Assembly (NCBI GenBank): GCA_026874595.1
Contig: CM049306.1
Location: 7,439,519-7,503,518, forward strand
Length of the DNA: 64,000 nt
Reading direction: 5' to 3'
From: Sipunculus nudus
Lineage: Eukaryota > Annelida > Sipuncula > Golfingiida > Sipunculidae
The notes under the pieces were generated by a model, which had not been told where the DNA came from, made no database searches, and saw only the letters and a program-made list of their open reading frames with translations. The position numbers and the translations under genes are program-made. Below are positions 12,803 through 24,522 of the stretch, piece after piece. The number at the start of each line of letters is the position of its first letter. Within the stretch, counting starts at the first letter, position 1.

Positions 12803-13184
12803 GTTTGGTTATACATAATACGCAACGGGACGGGAGGTTTACCTCCATATATATGTATACTATTTGTTAAAAAAATATTACAAATTTTACATGGTAATTT
12901 GAACCTAAACCTCCCATGACAGTAATATACCGGGATCATAAGTCGAAAAGCAATTTTGTATAATCTCTATTTAAGCTATAGTTGTACATGCGATATCGTT
13001 AACTGATCTGACTATATATAGCTGGGCCCTCTGGGACTATTTAAAATAATTTGATTTTGCGGCAATCATCCCGGGCATTCCTATTGATGGAAAGTAGGTC
13101 ACCCGTCATGCGTGTCATGCCAAGCGGTTGGCCGTAAGTCAATGGCCGATCGTATCCAGTATCAAGTACGTAGCACCTAAAAAA
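12803..13184. other. Intergenic spacer
   Basis: Nothing recognised. Confidence 0.4.
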
Positions 13185-13495
13185 CTGCTGCTTTGTTATT
13201 TTCACGATTTGTTAAAGATATGACTAAAAGTTTTTTTAAAAATACCGACGCTTTTCTTAATGCACATGGACAGGCACGGCGACCGGTACTGCATTGTTGT
13301 TTTCCATGATTGTTAAACGATATCACTGACGGTTCGTAAAAAAATACCGACGCTAATCTCTATTTACATGGTCGTACACGGCCAGTCATACTCCTTTGTT
13401 GTTTTCAGAATTGTTTATTGATATAAGCGAAGGAATATCAAAGATACCAGCGTTCCTCTCCATTCACATGGGGCAACACGGCCAGACGGCCCACG
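13185..13495. repeat. Diverged tandem repeat, three units of about 102 bp
   Basis: Units begin near 13191, 13292 and 13394 at CTTTGTTATTTT-like sequence. Each contains AAAATACCGACGC or a variant, then CACATGG and CACGGCCAG-like segments. Internal divergence is high, so the duplication is old. Confidence 0.7.
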
Positions 13496-14092
13496 CCCAT
13501 CAAGACCTTATTAGGTCACGCGCCCATCCAGACCGCGCGCATTAAAACCACGCTCAAAAGCAGCACGCCCATTCAGACCCCGCTCATTAAGACTGACACC
13601 CTTAATTATACGCCAAAGGTGGATTGAATCTGCACTATTCAAGTTGCAAAAACTATAGCAATAGACGTTTATTAACAAACTTGAAACCACCTATGTACTT
13701 CTTTATTTGGAAAAGAAAATATCAAATATACAATACAAGATTATACAAGGTTTAGTATCGTTCGTCATTTGCTTTGTATCATTTCATTCAAGTTCCAGAA
13801 AAAAATGGTTATCTTTATGTAAAAGTACTGTCTGCTCATGGTATAAAATGGAGTACATGTGTCATGAAAGGTTCACAAAATCTCTTCAAATATTGATTTC
13901 CATTTTATCTCTTGTACATTTTTTGTTGTATAGTTTTGAACCAGGAATAAAGGCAAATACTGAGAAATTAACGTCATTGTGTTTAGAGATATGCATACGC
14001 TTTAATTGCCAGATATAAAGTTACGATTTGGTGCGTGTAGTTATGTTGGTGATTTAACCTCTCTCACAGTAAGCATTATATAATACATGTAA

Positions 14093-14101
<9 letters not shown>
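13496..14101. other. Spacer with a degenerate CACGCCCATCAAGACC ladder
   Basis: At 13496-13605 short variants of CACGCCCATNNAGACC recur about every 30-40 bp. The rest is AT-rich spacer; a 103-codon frame at 13707-14018 has no recognisable domain and is not called as a gene. Confidence 0.4.

Positions 14102-14133
<32 letters not shown>
14102..14133. repeat. (TG)n microsatellite
   Basis: About 16 TG dinucleotides directly after a short AT run. Confidence 0.95.
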
Positions 14134-14135
<2 letters not shown>

Positions 14136-14619
14136 TGAGCATATTACCTGATTAGACAAAGCGTTCATCACTTATGCGTAATATACTTAATTTATAGCCT
14201 TATGTTATACCAAGGAGATTACAGCGGAATTTAACATTTGTTTCTGACGCATGATTTAGTATCTCCATTATCTTCTGTAATCTCGAGCCAAATTCAGAAA
14301 TAACGTGCCCGGGATAGGTCACTTGATATTACTTAATTGTTGCAGATGAAAGCATGCAACCATGAAACTTGATGTTAACATCAGATATTTTCATGTTTTA
14401 AAATCTCTTCCATACTTAAATTCAAATGCAGGTCTATAGTTTCTGGAAAGTCTATCCTCAATTCATCGCATGCAAAGTCGCATTGGGCTGCATGGGTAGG
14501 GGTATTACGCCCCTAGCCGCGGGGGTATTCCCATATGTCATTGATATGTTATATACACTTCACCTATACGGTATTTCAAATCAGTATTGACAACAATATG
14601 GATAAGCATTATATACGAG
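14134..14619. other. Spacer downstream of the SLC5 gene
   Basis: Nothing recognised, apart from a short CCCCTAGCCGCGGGGG patch near 14510. Confidence 0.4.
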
Positions 14620-14905
14620 AAAAAATTATATAATATATCATACCAAATATACCACAAAAAATATATTATATATTACACCAAATATACCAGAAGAAAAAAT
14701 TTAAAATATATTATACCAAATATACCAGAAAAATATATAATATATTATACCAAATATATCAGGAAAAAAATATTATATATTACACCAAATATTCCAGAAA
14801 AAAATATATAATATATTATACAAAATATACCTGGAAAAAATATATTATACCAATATACCAGAAAAAATATATAGTATATTATACTTAATATACCAGAAAC
14901 AAATA
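14620..14905. repeat. AT-rich tandem repeat, about 35-bp unit, about eight copies
   Basis: The landmark ACCAAATATACCAG and its variants occur near 14642, 14677, 14715, 14749, 14784, 14820, 14849 and 14883, giving spacings of 29-38 bp. The array begins about 30 bp beyond the stop codon of the minus-strand transporter gene, so it probably lies in that gene's 3' untranslated region or immediate flank. No canonical AATAAA is present on the minus strand within it. Confidence 0.85.
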
Positions 14906-14935
14906 TACGAATAATCACATGGACACTGAGGCTCT

Positions 14936-16753
14936 CTAGGCAAGAAAAGAATCTCGTTCTCTATCTCCATCACCGACATCGGATGTAGGGGCGTTTATGC
15001 TCACATCGTTCTCTGGAGTTCTCTGATCTTTTGAGCATTTTAAACCGTGTTTCTGGAAGGAGAACAGCGCTTCCTTGTCAACCATCTTGCGTGTTTTTAA
15101 TCCGCCGGTTAAAGCACTCACCATAACTCCGACAAAGATTGTTGGTATAACGCCCACCAGAACATAATAATCGTGTGTTATACTATAGAAGTACATAATA
15201 CCGTGTGGCGATGTCGGGGGAGTCGTTTCATATATCACCGCAGGAATATTTGATTGATTTATAAAATCATCACGTGTAACTGTTGTCGTGTTCCACGTCA
15301 TCGTTTTCGGGCATAAATTTGCACTGACAGGTAACATGGGTTGCAGGGTCTTAGGGACCGTCAAAGTACCGACTACTAACCATCCAAGTACGGCTAGTCC
15401 ACTACAGAGCCCGCTTATAGCTCCTGCTGTGTTCACAAATGGGCAAAAAAGTCCAAGGCTGAACACCCCAAGTGCTGGAGCGACCCCAAGTGTCATAGCA
15501 GCATAACCCATCTGCATTAACATTTTACCCGTTCTCGCGACAGTGAGAGCTAAACTGCCCTGGACCACACCAACCACAAATACCAAACAACGAGATATGT
15601 CAGTCCCAAGTCTTTCTTTAAGCGGTTTACCACTGACGTTCTTTTTTATTGGCTTTATGAGATCTTCAAGCATTAGGGCTACAAAGCTGTTTTGAACTGA
15701 ACTGACGGTGCTAAGAGCTGCGCTGAATATACTGGAAACAAACACGCCGGAAATCCCAGGAATCCCTCGAAATACGTCCAACACCAGCAGAGGCACAGTC
15801 TGGTCACGTGATCGTATTCTCCCAGAAAGCAATGGGTCACAGCCAAAGTAGTAAGTGAACGCCAAAAGTCCTAAACCTGAAGTCAGGAGCACGATAAGGA
15901 GATGCATTATCACCGTCAGTAGAACAGCTGCTCGCGCTTTATTTATTCTATGGATGCTACAAAAGCGCTGAACTGAGAACTGACTTGTTGCATATATTGC
16001 GGTTAGGGTGGGATACGTCCCAAACAGCCATGTCCAGGCGTCGTATCTCTGTGTTAAACTTGGTGTTAAATTTTCTGTATCAGTACGACCTCCTATGGAT
16101 GAAATATTAAAAATTTTGCCAAATCCGCCAACGTCTGCTGTCCCTTTAAACAATGTTACAGCGAGCCCTACCAATATGATCATGCACTGTAACGTATCCG
16201 TCCATAAAACTGTCTTGAAACCACCCAGGGACGTGTAGAATGTACAGAGCAGGGTGGAAAGTACCACCCCTCCCCAGTACGGCAGACCAGTAGCTTGATT
16301 TATCACGATAGACGGGGCATACAAGGCAACGGAAGACAGAAGTAACATCTGTATCATTGTAATTACAGAACAGATGGAGCGGACCTTCTTGCTGTAACGA
16401 CGTTCCAGGTATTCGTTGACGCTGGTCAGTTGCAGACGGTGAAACACCGGCAGGTAAAACAGACATGCCGTAGCAAGAGCTGCCGTGAAACTTAGCGACC
16501 TTAAACAGGAATAAATCCCAAAACCGTAGGTCTCTACCGGCAGGCCAAGAATGGAAATTGCGGAGACCAAACTGACAACTAGTGACGCTGATACTGGTAA
16601 CACGCCCATGTTCCTCCCGCCCAGCAGGTAATCCGTTGTGCTCGATTTCTTCCAGCCCGATACGGCGTAATAGATGCTGATACCAGCTGAAATCACCAGA
16701 CTGGTTGTAAATATCAGGTAGTCTGCCCAGTGAAAATGATCCACAGATGCCAT
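14936..16753 (-). CDS. SLC5-family sodium/solute symporter (SMCT/SMVT/NIS-like), copy 1
   Basis: Predicted 605-residue plasma-membrane protein using the sodium gradient to import a small organic or halide anion. I see about 13 hydrophobic segments, as in SLC5 proteins. The family signature GGFKTVLWTDTLQ is at residues 177-189. The segment at 342-368 ends in LEDLIKP and contains Ser348-Thr349, which align with the known sodium-site Ser353/Thr354 of the iodide transporter NIS. Possible N-glycosylation sites at Asn228, Asn488 and Asn499 fall close to those of NIS. The frame continues 38 codons upstream without an ATG; the ATG at 16751-16753 has A at -3 and G at +4 and aligns with the start of copy 2, so I chose it. 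The length matches SMCT1 (about 610). The coding region has no introns, whereas vertebrate SLC5A8 is split into many exons. Substrate is unknown; SLC5A8, A12, A6 and A5 are all possible relatives. Confidence 0.93.
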   Translation of the reverse strand: MASVDHFHWADYLIFTTSLVISAGISIYYAVSGWKKSSTTDYLLGGRNMGVLPVSASLVVSLVSAISILGLPVETYGFGIYSCLRSLSFTAALATACLFYLPVFHRLQLTSVNEYLERRYSKKVRSICSVITMIQMLLLSSVALYAPSIVINQATGLPYWGGVVLSTLLCTFYTSLGGFKTVLWTDTLQCMIILVGLAVTLFKGTADVGGFGKIFNISSIGGRTDTENLTPSLTQRYDAWTWLFGTYPTLTAIYATSQFSVQRFCSIHRINKARAAVLLTVIMHLLIVLLTSGLGLLAFTYYFGCDPLLSGRIRSRDQTVPLLVLDVFRGIPGISGVFVSSIFSAALSTVSSVQNSFVALMLEDLIKPIKKNVSGKPLKERLGTDISRCLVFVVGVVQGSLALTVARTGKMLMQMGYAAMTLGVAPALGVFSLGLFCPFVNTAGAISGLCSGLAVLGWLVVGTLTVPKTLQPMLPVSANLCPKTMTWNTTTVTRDDFINQSNIPAVIYETTPPTSPHGIMYFYSITHDYYVLVGVIPTIFVGVMVSALTGGLKTRKMVDKEALFSFQKHGLKCSKDQRTPENDVSINAPTSDVGDGDRERDSFLA

Positions 16754-19351
16754 GGTGTTAAAGGTAACCTTTTTACAGGGCAAATCTAAATTTGCTTGCA
16801 ATGAAAATATGGAGCGTTTAAAGCAGTTTCTATCCGAGATTGTGTCGGTACGAACCTTTACTGACAAAAAAAGTAAGCGCGTGTGGTGTGGTTTTTATTT
16901 GAGGTATCATAACAAAACCTGGCAAACCTTAAGTCTCCTCTGCACGCCCATGTGCACATATGAAGACACAACCAGGGTAAAGCATTCCAGAATTTAGCTC
17001 ACATTCATGCACAAGATCTGTCAATCTCCCACGCCCAACTGCGTCAAATGAACAGACAGTATATCATTAATATAACTATTGATTAGCGTGCTTCACCTTA
17101 ATGAACCGACCCAGTTGCATTGTCATTAATACACTGAACAACATGCGACTCGACTGGAGATCTCTTGGTCCTCACTTTTAATGATGGCATCCCATAATGG
17201 ATAATCCCCCTCCCTGCATTTCGGTCAAGTGATCTTGTTGCATCAAGTTTAAGTGATTAACAAGTATCACTGGATGATCACATTGCATATTAATACAACT
17301 AGAAACAGATGTATCACGTAATAATAACAAACTTGTGCATAATTATCTGTTTATATTTACAATATCGCACCTAGGATATTACACCCACAAAATAGACCCA
17401 CAGATTCGGCAGAATAATAAACATGTTTGACCGACAAATGCTTGTGTTGGTTATATTAGGAATATAGGTTGCCCATGTATGCAGACAAATTCGCAAATGT
17501 CAACAACTTGGCCATTATCATGACCTTTCAGCATGGCGTACTGAAATTTCTTGGTCAATATTTTAGGTATAATTCTGTTAGGGAACTTTCATGATAGTTT
17601 CAAAGTACATCGATTAATAATTGATCACCGCTGGTTTTTTTTTCAACCATCGAACATTTTTTCTGATCACTGACGCAAAATGTTTTATTTTCGGATTGAA
17701 TTCAGAAGTTTTGTTTTGCAGGAGAAAACACTATATCAGTTCTAATATTTCTAATTGCTAAAACAAACAAAAAAGTCGTAACTTGCAGGATATAGGTCAG
17801 AGGGACCTATAAGTTTAGGTATGCAAGGAGATTTACAAGGACTTACTTCTATTAAATATAATAAAAAGTTCTGGGTCAAACGTTAACGATTTGTACACAT
17901 GATCCGGATTTAGGAACGTCATTAAGCAATATTCACAAATGTAAAGTAACTTCTGCACGAATGAACCACGGAATGGACGGAATACGTGAATGCAAACAAG
18001 GTTTTGGGAACATCTCAGTATAGGGACACCCACATGGCTGAGGCTTGCAATTCATAAAATGCAAATTTCTAGTTTAGCTCATGCTGTCTTGTATTCGTTG
18101 AATTACGTCTGCGTTAGGTGTGCGTGTCCAAACCTTCCATTTCCAAATTAATAACTGATATAAAGACATCCGGTCTTTGTGAATATTCTGAATATAAGAT
18201 TGTGACAAGCACGTATTTTGAATTTCATGTGCTAGTTTGAGGAGCCACATTGTGAATTTATTAATTCAGTAAATGCGTTAAGCAAGCTGATAAAAAAAAA
18301 CCTTTGACGCCAGCCAATTTTGAGTGCGCTTATTTGTGACCAAATATTACAATGTATATTAAAGGGAATTATATATAATTTAAATTAGCAGGTGGACGTT
18401 TGCGTTTCAATTGGCTTTATTATCAATGGCAGCTGACTGTATTGAATAGTATTGCTCAACTGTTTAATTATATGGTTGGAATAGATTTCCTGGTACATCC
18501 AGTCATTCAACTAGCATTCAGCTAACACCTCTAATTAAGCTCTGCCAACACGCCCTTGTTTTGTGGCGGAGTACATTTATAACAGAATGATAACATATGT
18601 TGCGCTGTAGCTATGCATTCATGATTTGATACTACAATGTATATAAAAATTGTAATGGTAAAAAAAGTCTTCTATATATAAACAATTGATGCTTGTTTCA
18701 TCCAGGACCATTATTTATCAATCAATGTGAGATATAGAAAGAGATGCATTGATGTTTTAAAAATTGGATGTGGCTAAATTGCCGGCGATGCCGTCTGTTT
18801 AGTCCATAGGCTAAACTTCCCATAGGGGAAATTTAATTACCTTGCCCTCAGATGAGATACCAGGCTCAGGCTCTGCTGCCGGCGTATGCTCTAATTGGAT
18901 TGGGTAAACATACATCTGCTTATATACAATTATATAAATCACATTTATAATTAAATAAATTAAATGGTATAAGAATAAATGCCCTTATTTCAGTGAATTA
19001 ATTTGTAATGTTCATTAATATTAAGACAGTGAGATGACAAACTAAGCTTACTGGTTAACAAATGAGTTATTTCTTTAGTCTTTTTTTTTTTAAAAAGATA
19101 CAATGTGTAGACGATAAACTCTCTTACTTTGTGATATTACCTGAGTAGTATTTGATATGCATTTGCTGTGATTTTGTTAAGAATTCTTGTTCTGGGTCTA
19201 AAGTTAACCTTGCCAAACGTTTATACATCTTACCAAAGTTAACCTTGAAGCTACCTTGCATAAACATCTAATGATAAGCAGAGTTGGAGATTTGGACTAA
19301 ATATAATGGCAAATAAGTTGCTTATATATGCTTCTGAGAAAAAAGCTAACT
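16754..19351. other. Upstream region of the minus-strand transporter and spacer
   Basis: This should hold the promoter and 5' untranslated region of the copy-1 transporter, but I see no convincing TATA box, initiator or splice pair. Reading frames here are short and unlike known proteins. Confidence 0.4.
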
Positions 19352-19500
19352 GTGAGCTCACTGAGAGGTGAGGTTACACTTTCAGCTCACCATGACCTCA
19401 TTGTCTCGGCTTTCTGTGAGCTCACTGTGAGGTTACACTTTAAGCTCACCATGACTTCATCGTCTGAGCTCTCTGTGAGTTAATTGTGAGCTCAAAGTGA
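19352..19500. repeat. Minisatellite, about 60-bp unit, two and a half copies
   Basis: Units begin GTGAGCTCACTG near 19352 and 19416, with a degenerate one at 19475. Each carries GAGGTTACACTTT then AGCTCACCATGAC. The unit is rich in GAGCTC (six-base palindrome) and GTGAGG. Confidence 0.8.
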
Positions 19501-20459
19501 CCTCACAGGAGGTCAAATGCTTCACTGGGATGGAACAGCCGTCCTGGACGACGCATCTCGAAAGGACGAATTGCCTGATTTCACTGCTCGTTACGACGCA
19601 GTTCGTTACGGCGCAGCCCTATTATCGACGGCGGTGCCCGTCAAGACGTAACCCGCGCGAAAAGTGTATCTCATGTCCATTAGGACAATATTAGAGGTTC
19701 AATTCAATAGTATAAACGTTTGTAAAACTAGAATTGAACCATTCTTTATGGTTATAATAATAATAACCAAAGGAAAAACTGTCCGAAGACAGACGTTTTC
19801 ATATGAGTATTTCAAAAGCTTCTGATAGACATTCATCATTGACCCGCTGCTTCAAACAAATACACGCAGTCTGACTATACATCCACGTATTGGGGATATA
19901 TTAAGTCATATAAATAAATCACATTAATATCCAAAACAAACAGAATATAATTGGTTTCACCTAACTGACAGGCCTGATAATGACAAGCAAGCTGGACGAT
20001 TTCGGATCTGACGACGCCTCGGCTTGACGACGTTTCAAATATATTTATCCGTGTAGATAGAGCTTGTGTGACTGTTTGATTACTTATTGGGTATAGAGTT
20101 AACATATTTGTGTACTTTAGCCCTGGCAAAAAAGCTAGTAAAACACACATTAAACTATTTTATACGTTAACACGGGAATTCGTTATTTTCTGTTATTTTT
20201 TTATGCAGATATATGTGTTTCCTCAACTGAAAGATATAACGTCAAAAAATATGCAGTAACGAATTTTGATTTATACACTATAAACCCTGATAATTCTACA
20301 AATTTGCTTCAAATATACTTGTGATTTTATCGGGATCAAAGGCCCTCTACGATCTTTGTTAAGCCATTGATGAGATAAGTCCTGCAATAACAATGATCTG
20401 AATTGCATGGTGTCATCGCTGTTTGTGCTAATTGAGCAGATCCATAAAACATGATTAAA

Positions 20460-20460
<1 letters not shown>
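19501..20460. other. Intergenic spacer
   Basis: No gene or RNA recognised. Short frames at 19497-19694 and 19875-20150 have no domain resemblance. Confidence 0.4.

Positions 20461-20552
<92 letters not shown>
20461..20552. repeat. Compound microsatellite (GT)n(GA)n
   Basis: GT repeats at 20461-20484 run directly into GA repeats at 20485-20552, with a single AA interruption near 20532. Frames across it give His-Thr and Ser-Leu runs that are artefacts. Confidence 0.97.
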
Positions 20553-21334
20553 CATGGAAAGATTTTTAATGAAACATGAATGAAATAAGAAAGTAACAAT
20601 GGAAGACATGCAGAGGGAGAAAAGAAAGGAAGGACAGAATAGAGGGGTGAAAGCCTATTATTGTATTCTTAAGATCCGAACGTTAGAAGTGCATCACGGT
20701 CTAACATCATTGTTTTACTCCTTTTAATTTACAAAAAACGGCCAAATTATATAAGTTAATTTGGATAATGTAAGAATACAAAATGTAAATTATATTACTT
20801 GAATATTTAGATTATTAAATATTACTTTAATATATTATATAAAATATAATAGTATAAATTTAGTAAATCATTAAAAACTTGATTAAGATAGAAACAGATA
20901 CGTTTCTAAAAGATTATCAGAGACACTAGCTTAATAACAAGTTGATTCCTTGAAAATATTATGGATAACTGAGCCTGTCTTCTATTATTTCCACTTTTAT
21001 CGCTCATTTAATGTCATTGTTACCAATGTCAATATATTGCATACCCGAACTTCATAACGGTTGGCATCAGTGTAGTCTTACATAACTATACTTCGTCATC
21101 AGGTAGAAACATACAGAAATAAGTCAAACACATCTTGAAAGCTAGTTAAATGTGATTCCATCCTAGTTGTTAGGACAATCGTGAACAAAATTAGGTAAAA
21201 CAATTATAGAAATTTTTTTTTCGAAATTTCACCGCAACCGGTACCATTCAGAGTTAAAATTTTGTAAATTTTTTAAAATCACACAGATCTAATATACTAA
21301 GGCATGAATTGCTGTGTATTTTTAACTTTATTTT
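20553..21334. other. Intergenic spacer
   Basis: AT-rich DNA, nothing recognised. Confidence 0.4.
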
Positions 21335-21765
21335 TTTTCTCTCTCTCTGTCTATCGATCTGTCTCCCTTACTCTGTCTCTCTCCATTTCTCTCTCACTTT
21401 TGATGATTGATAATGCACTGGACATAATTTCATAATTGTTTCTTTTTTTCTACTTCTCTTTCAATTTCATCTTTTTTTATGTTTTTTCCTTATTTATTTT
21501 TTTCTGTTTTTTTTTACTGTTCTAACTTTCTTACTCTTTCTTTCCATATTTCTTTCTTTCTCGCAACTTTTCTCCCCTTTTGTTATTCTGTCCTTCTCTC
21601 TTTCTGTCTATCTATCCCCCATTCTTTCCCCTTTTCTCTCATTCTAATTCACTCTCTCTTATAACGTTGCCTTTCCATAAAATACCATTTTCCTTCTTCC
21701 GTTCTTTCTTTCATTCCTTTTCTTGTTTTCCTTTTCTCTCATTCTTTCTGTCAACCGTTCTATCC
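21335..21765. repeat. Polypyrimidine tract (T/C low-complexity)
   Basis: About 430 bp of strongly strand-biased pyrimidine-rich sequence: TCTCTC runs at 21340-21390, then irregular TTCTTTC. It translates to Phe/Ser/Leu-rich nonsense frames. Such tracts can adopt triplex structures; whether this one does is unknown. Confidence 0.85.
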
Positions 21766-22530
21766 GACTTTGTAATAGCTATATGATTGGTTGATTTTGG
21801 ATCTGCTTGATTAGCGGAGGCCTAGTGACTGACAACTCAATGGTTATTCGTAATACAACATTAATCTCATCAATGGGTCAACAAAGAAGGCAAATAGCCT
21901 TTGTTCACAAAGGGAATGGCGACAGTACCAGTAATATTAATTGTTTCATATTTAATTAATATAAAAGGATAAACGTGAACGATATATATTGTCCCACTCA
22001 CTTCAGGAAAATGTCTACCGCAACAAGGAATTAAATTATCGAACATTAAATTATTCATGAAATAAAGGATTTTAATATGTTAAATGTATACCATAACTAA
22101 CTATGTCGGTAAACGTTCTTTTTTTAATAGACGAATAGTTAAAGTTAATGTGTGGTCCATAAACTGAGATTTGTCACATACTTATTAAGCGCAATGCACT
22201 GATCGGCAGTTTAAACCGCAAACACACATGTACAATAACACATATACAATTGTAAAAGAATCTTAATGGGATTTTTTTTTTTCGCCATCGACCGCGGCAG
22301 TCTGCCTGGCTAAAAAGCAGGCCAACCGTCACGCATGTCGTCCCACAAGGAGGCAGACCATAACTAGACCAAAACGTGATTGAAAATCACTGGAATTTAA
22401 AAAAAAATTGAAACAGTTTCATTAAATGGAAGTTGACCCACAATCACCTACACTTTAACTCCTTACTGAGTACTCAGTTAAACTGTCGTCCATGCAAAAT
22501 ATCTTCCATTCGGAATGTCGTCCGATTCCA
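21766..22530. other. Intergenic spacer
   Basis: Nothing recognised apart from short poly-T runs. Confidence 0.4.
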
Positions 22531-22730
22531 TGCCAGATGCGCCACTCCCAAATGCGCACCTGTCAGTTACGCTACTGCCAGATGCGCAACTGCCATATGC
22601 GCCACATTCCAGTTGCGCCTCATGCCAAATGCGCAACATAGCTATATTATGTCATATGGAGTCAAATTACGTTTTGTTTATACTAAGTGTGTATCTGTAT
22701 CACACGGCCCCTTCATTATTTTATCATTGT
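22531..22730 (+). repeat. Inverted repeat, left arm, containing a 15-bp ladder
   Basis: 22531-22637 is seven units of a 15-bp motif approximating TGCCANATGCGCNAC. Starts are at 22531, 22546, 22561, 22576, 22591, 22606 and 22623 (one unit is 17 bp). Unique sequence follows, including GTGTGTATCTGTATCACACG and CTTCATTATTTTATC. The whole arm of about 200 bp recurs in reverse complement at 24320-24522. Confidence 0.85.
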
Positions 22731-24319
22731 GGATGTGGAAATTTAGAAAATGGGCCGGATGTAGCGAATAGGACGCAGAGGCACAAGACAGCGATTCACG
22801 GTTCGGATTGTTTTTACTCTACAAATGTAAAGCTTTTTTATTCTTTGTTTCCGTTTGGAAACCGGGGATAAACTGCGCAGTCCTAAATGCAAAAATGTAC
22901 AAGTAATGAATAAGTTCAATTATTAAGTGAAACTAATTTGTTTTATTTTATTAGTTTTTTAACTTTGGGACTTTTTAAACTTTTAAAACATGTTTTATTT
23001 TGTACATATTGTATATAACAGATACTGTTTTGTATGTATATAATAAATCTGTAGTAACATTGTATTATTTTATGCATGTATGCGCTTTTGGATGATACTT
23101 TTATTCGTTAATCTGTGGGTGAGACGATAAATAGACAGCATTGCATGATATTTGTGTTTTTTTTTGTACAGTGTTCAAAGAGATACTCATCTGTTATGAT
23201 AAATGTCTATAATAAAACTATATGGCACAACCTTCCCTGTTAATGTGATTAAAATATAAAACAATACAGAAAACAAATATATTGCCAAACATCAAAGTCA
23301 CAGGATATTACTCTATCTTCCAAATTAAAACAATATAAATCCAAACATATGTACAAAAAATATCTGAAACTTTGAATTGATTCTTAGAAACGATAATCCT
23401 AACTGTAATCGAAAGCGACAGTATGCAGTTCTGAAATAATATCATTTCTTTATTAAAACAATGTAAATGCATCACAAAAGAGTGCGTAACAATATCTGAA
23501 TCGTAGAATGGATTATTTGCAACAAAAACCCTAAAGATATTCGGGAAACGACGGCATGCAGTCCAGAAATGATATTATTATTTATATACTTTCTGATAAT
23601 AATGATAATGTGATTAAAAATAAATATTTCCACGTTTACTTTCTCATAAATTGGATATTATTAATTTAAATAAAAAAAAACAAGTCAGAAGCAATGAAAA
23701 CCTAACGACGATGATGTTATGATATCGCAGGTATAACATGCATGTGCAGGTATATAACGGCCCATTTAAATGAGCTCATTAACAAGCCGCAACACTTTCC
23801 CTTTGATGTTTGGAGACCAAACCCGGCGGGGTTTTCCGGGTCAATTAAGCCATAGTGGTGAGTGGTTTCCTGTTAATCAGCAACGCATCAGTGTCAATAA
23901 GATCATATCTTACATAATCCTTTTTTTTAAGTCAAATATATGGCAAATATATGGCATAAATAAAATCACATATCAAATTAGACCACATTAGAAACGATAA
24001 CAACACCAGTCATTTACACATATTACGTTTGTACGTCAACATGTTGTATCACCTACGAAAGCCGGACATTATGACAAAATAAATATCGCCGATTATATAT
24101 ATACATAACTTTTATTTATATGACAGTTCATTTTTAGTGTTTCTTAAAAAAACGGAGACGAATAATTAATAATATCCAATGTTCATAAATTTTATTGACA
24201 GATAACGCAACTGTGTCATGGTGATCGGCCGCACGTGTCGTGACCGAACATTGTCGCTCAAAATGGAAAGGGTTTCTTAGCTCGTACAGGCCTATTGTTA
24301 CAAAAATATACCGCATTCG
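22731..24319. other. Segment between the inverted arms
   Basis: About 1.6 kb, AT-rich, with no transposase, reverse transcriptase or other domain recognised. If the arms are element ends, this is the non-coding cargo. A palindrome-like patch near 23819-23842 (CAAACCCGGCGGGGTTT) is the only structured spot noticed. Confidence 0.4.
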
Positions 24320-24522
24320 ATAAAATAATGAAGCGGCCGTGTGATACAGATACACACTTACTAAAAGCACAACATAAAATGACTCTATATGGCTTATTAT
24401 AATTTTGTTGCGCATATGGCATGTGGCGCAACTGGAATGTGGCGCATATGGCAGTTGCGCATATGGCAGTAGCGTAACTGACAGGTGCGCATTTGGGAGT
24501 GGCGCATCTGGCATGACACCTG
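24320..24522 (-). repeat. Inverted repeat, right arm, containing a 15-bp ladder
   Basis: Reverse complement of the arm at 22531-22730: the ladder TGCGCATATGGCAGT and its variants, preceded by CGTGTGATACAGATACACAC. Differences are scattered substitutions, including CATATGC in place of CAGATGC in some units. Outside the ladder both flanks contain CTGTCGTCCATGC in the same orientation, which does not fit a simple inverted-repeat element. Confidence 0.85.

Noticed and set aside
15288-16466. Antisense and overlapping frames within SLC5 copy 1
   Set aside because: They are shadows of the real gene with no independent domain.
16754-16867. Longer N-terminus for SLC5 copy 1
   Set aside because: The upstream frame opens at a TTG codon. 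The ATG at 16753 has an excellent context and aligns with the start of copy 2.
20271-20609. 112-codon frame rich in Ser-Leu and His-Thr
   Set aside because: It translates the (GT)n(GA)n microsatellite.
21479-21786. Phe/Ser/Leu-rich frames resembling membrane peptides
   Set aside because: Product of the polypyrimidine tract.
22433-22871. Two overlapping frames of 112-118 codons with five-residue periodicity
   Set aside because: The periodicity comes from the 15-bp DNA ladder, which is open in several frames; no start context or codon evidence supports a protein.
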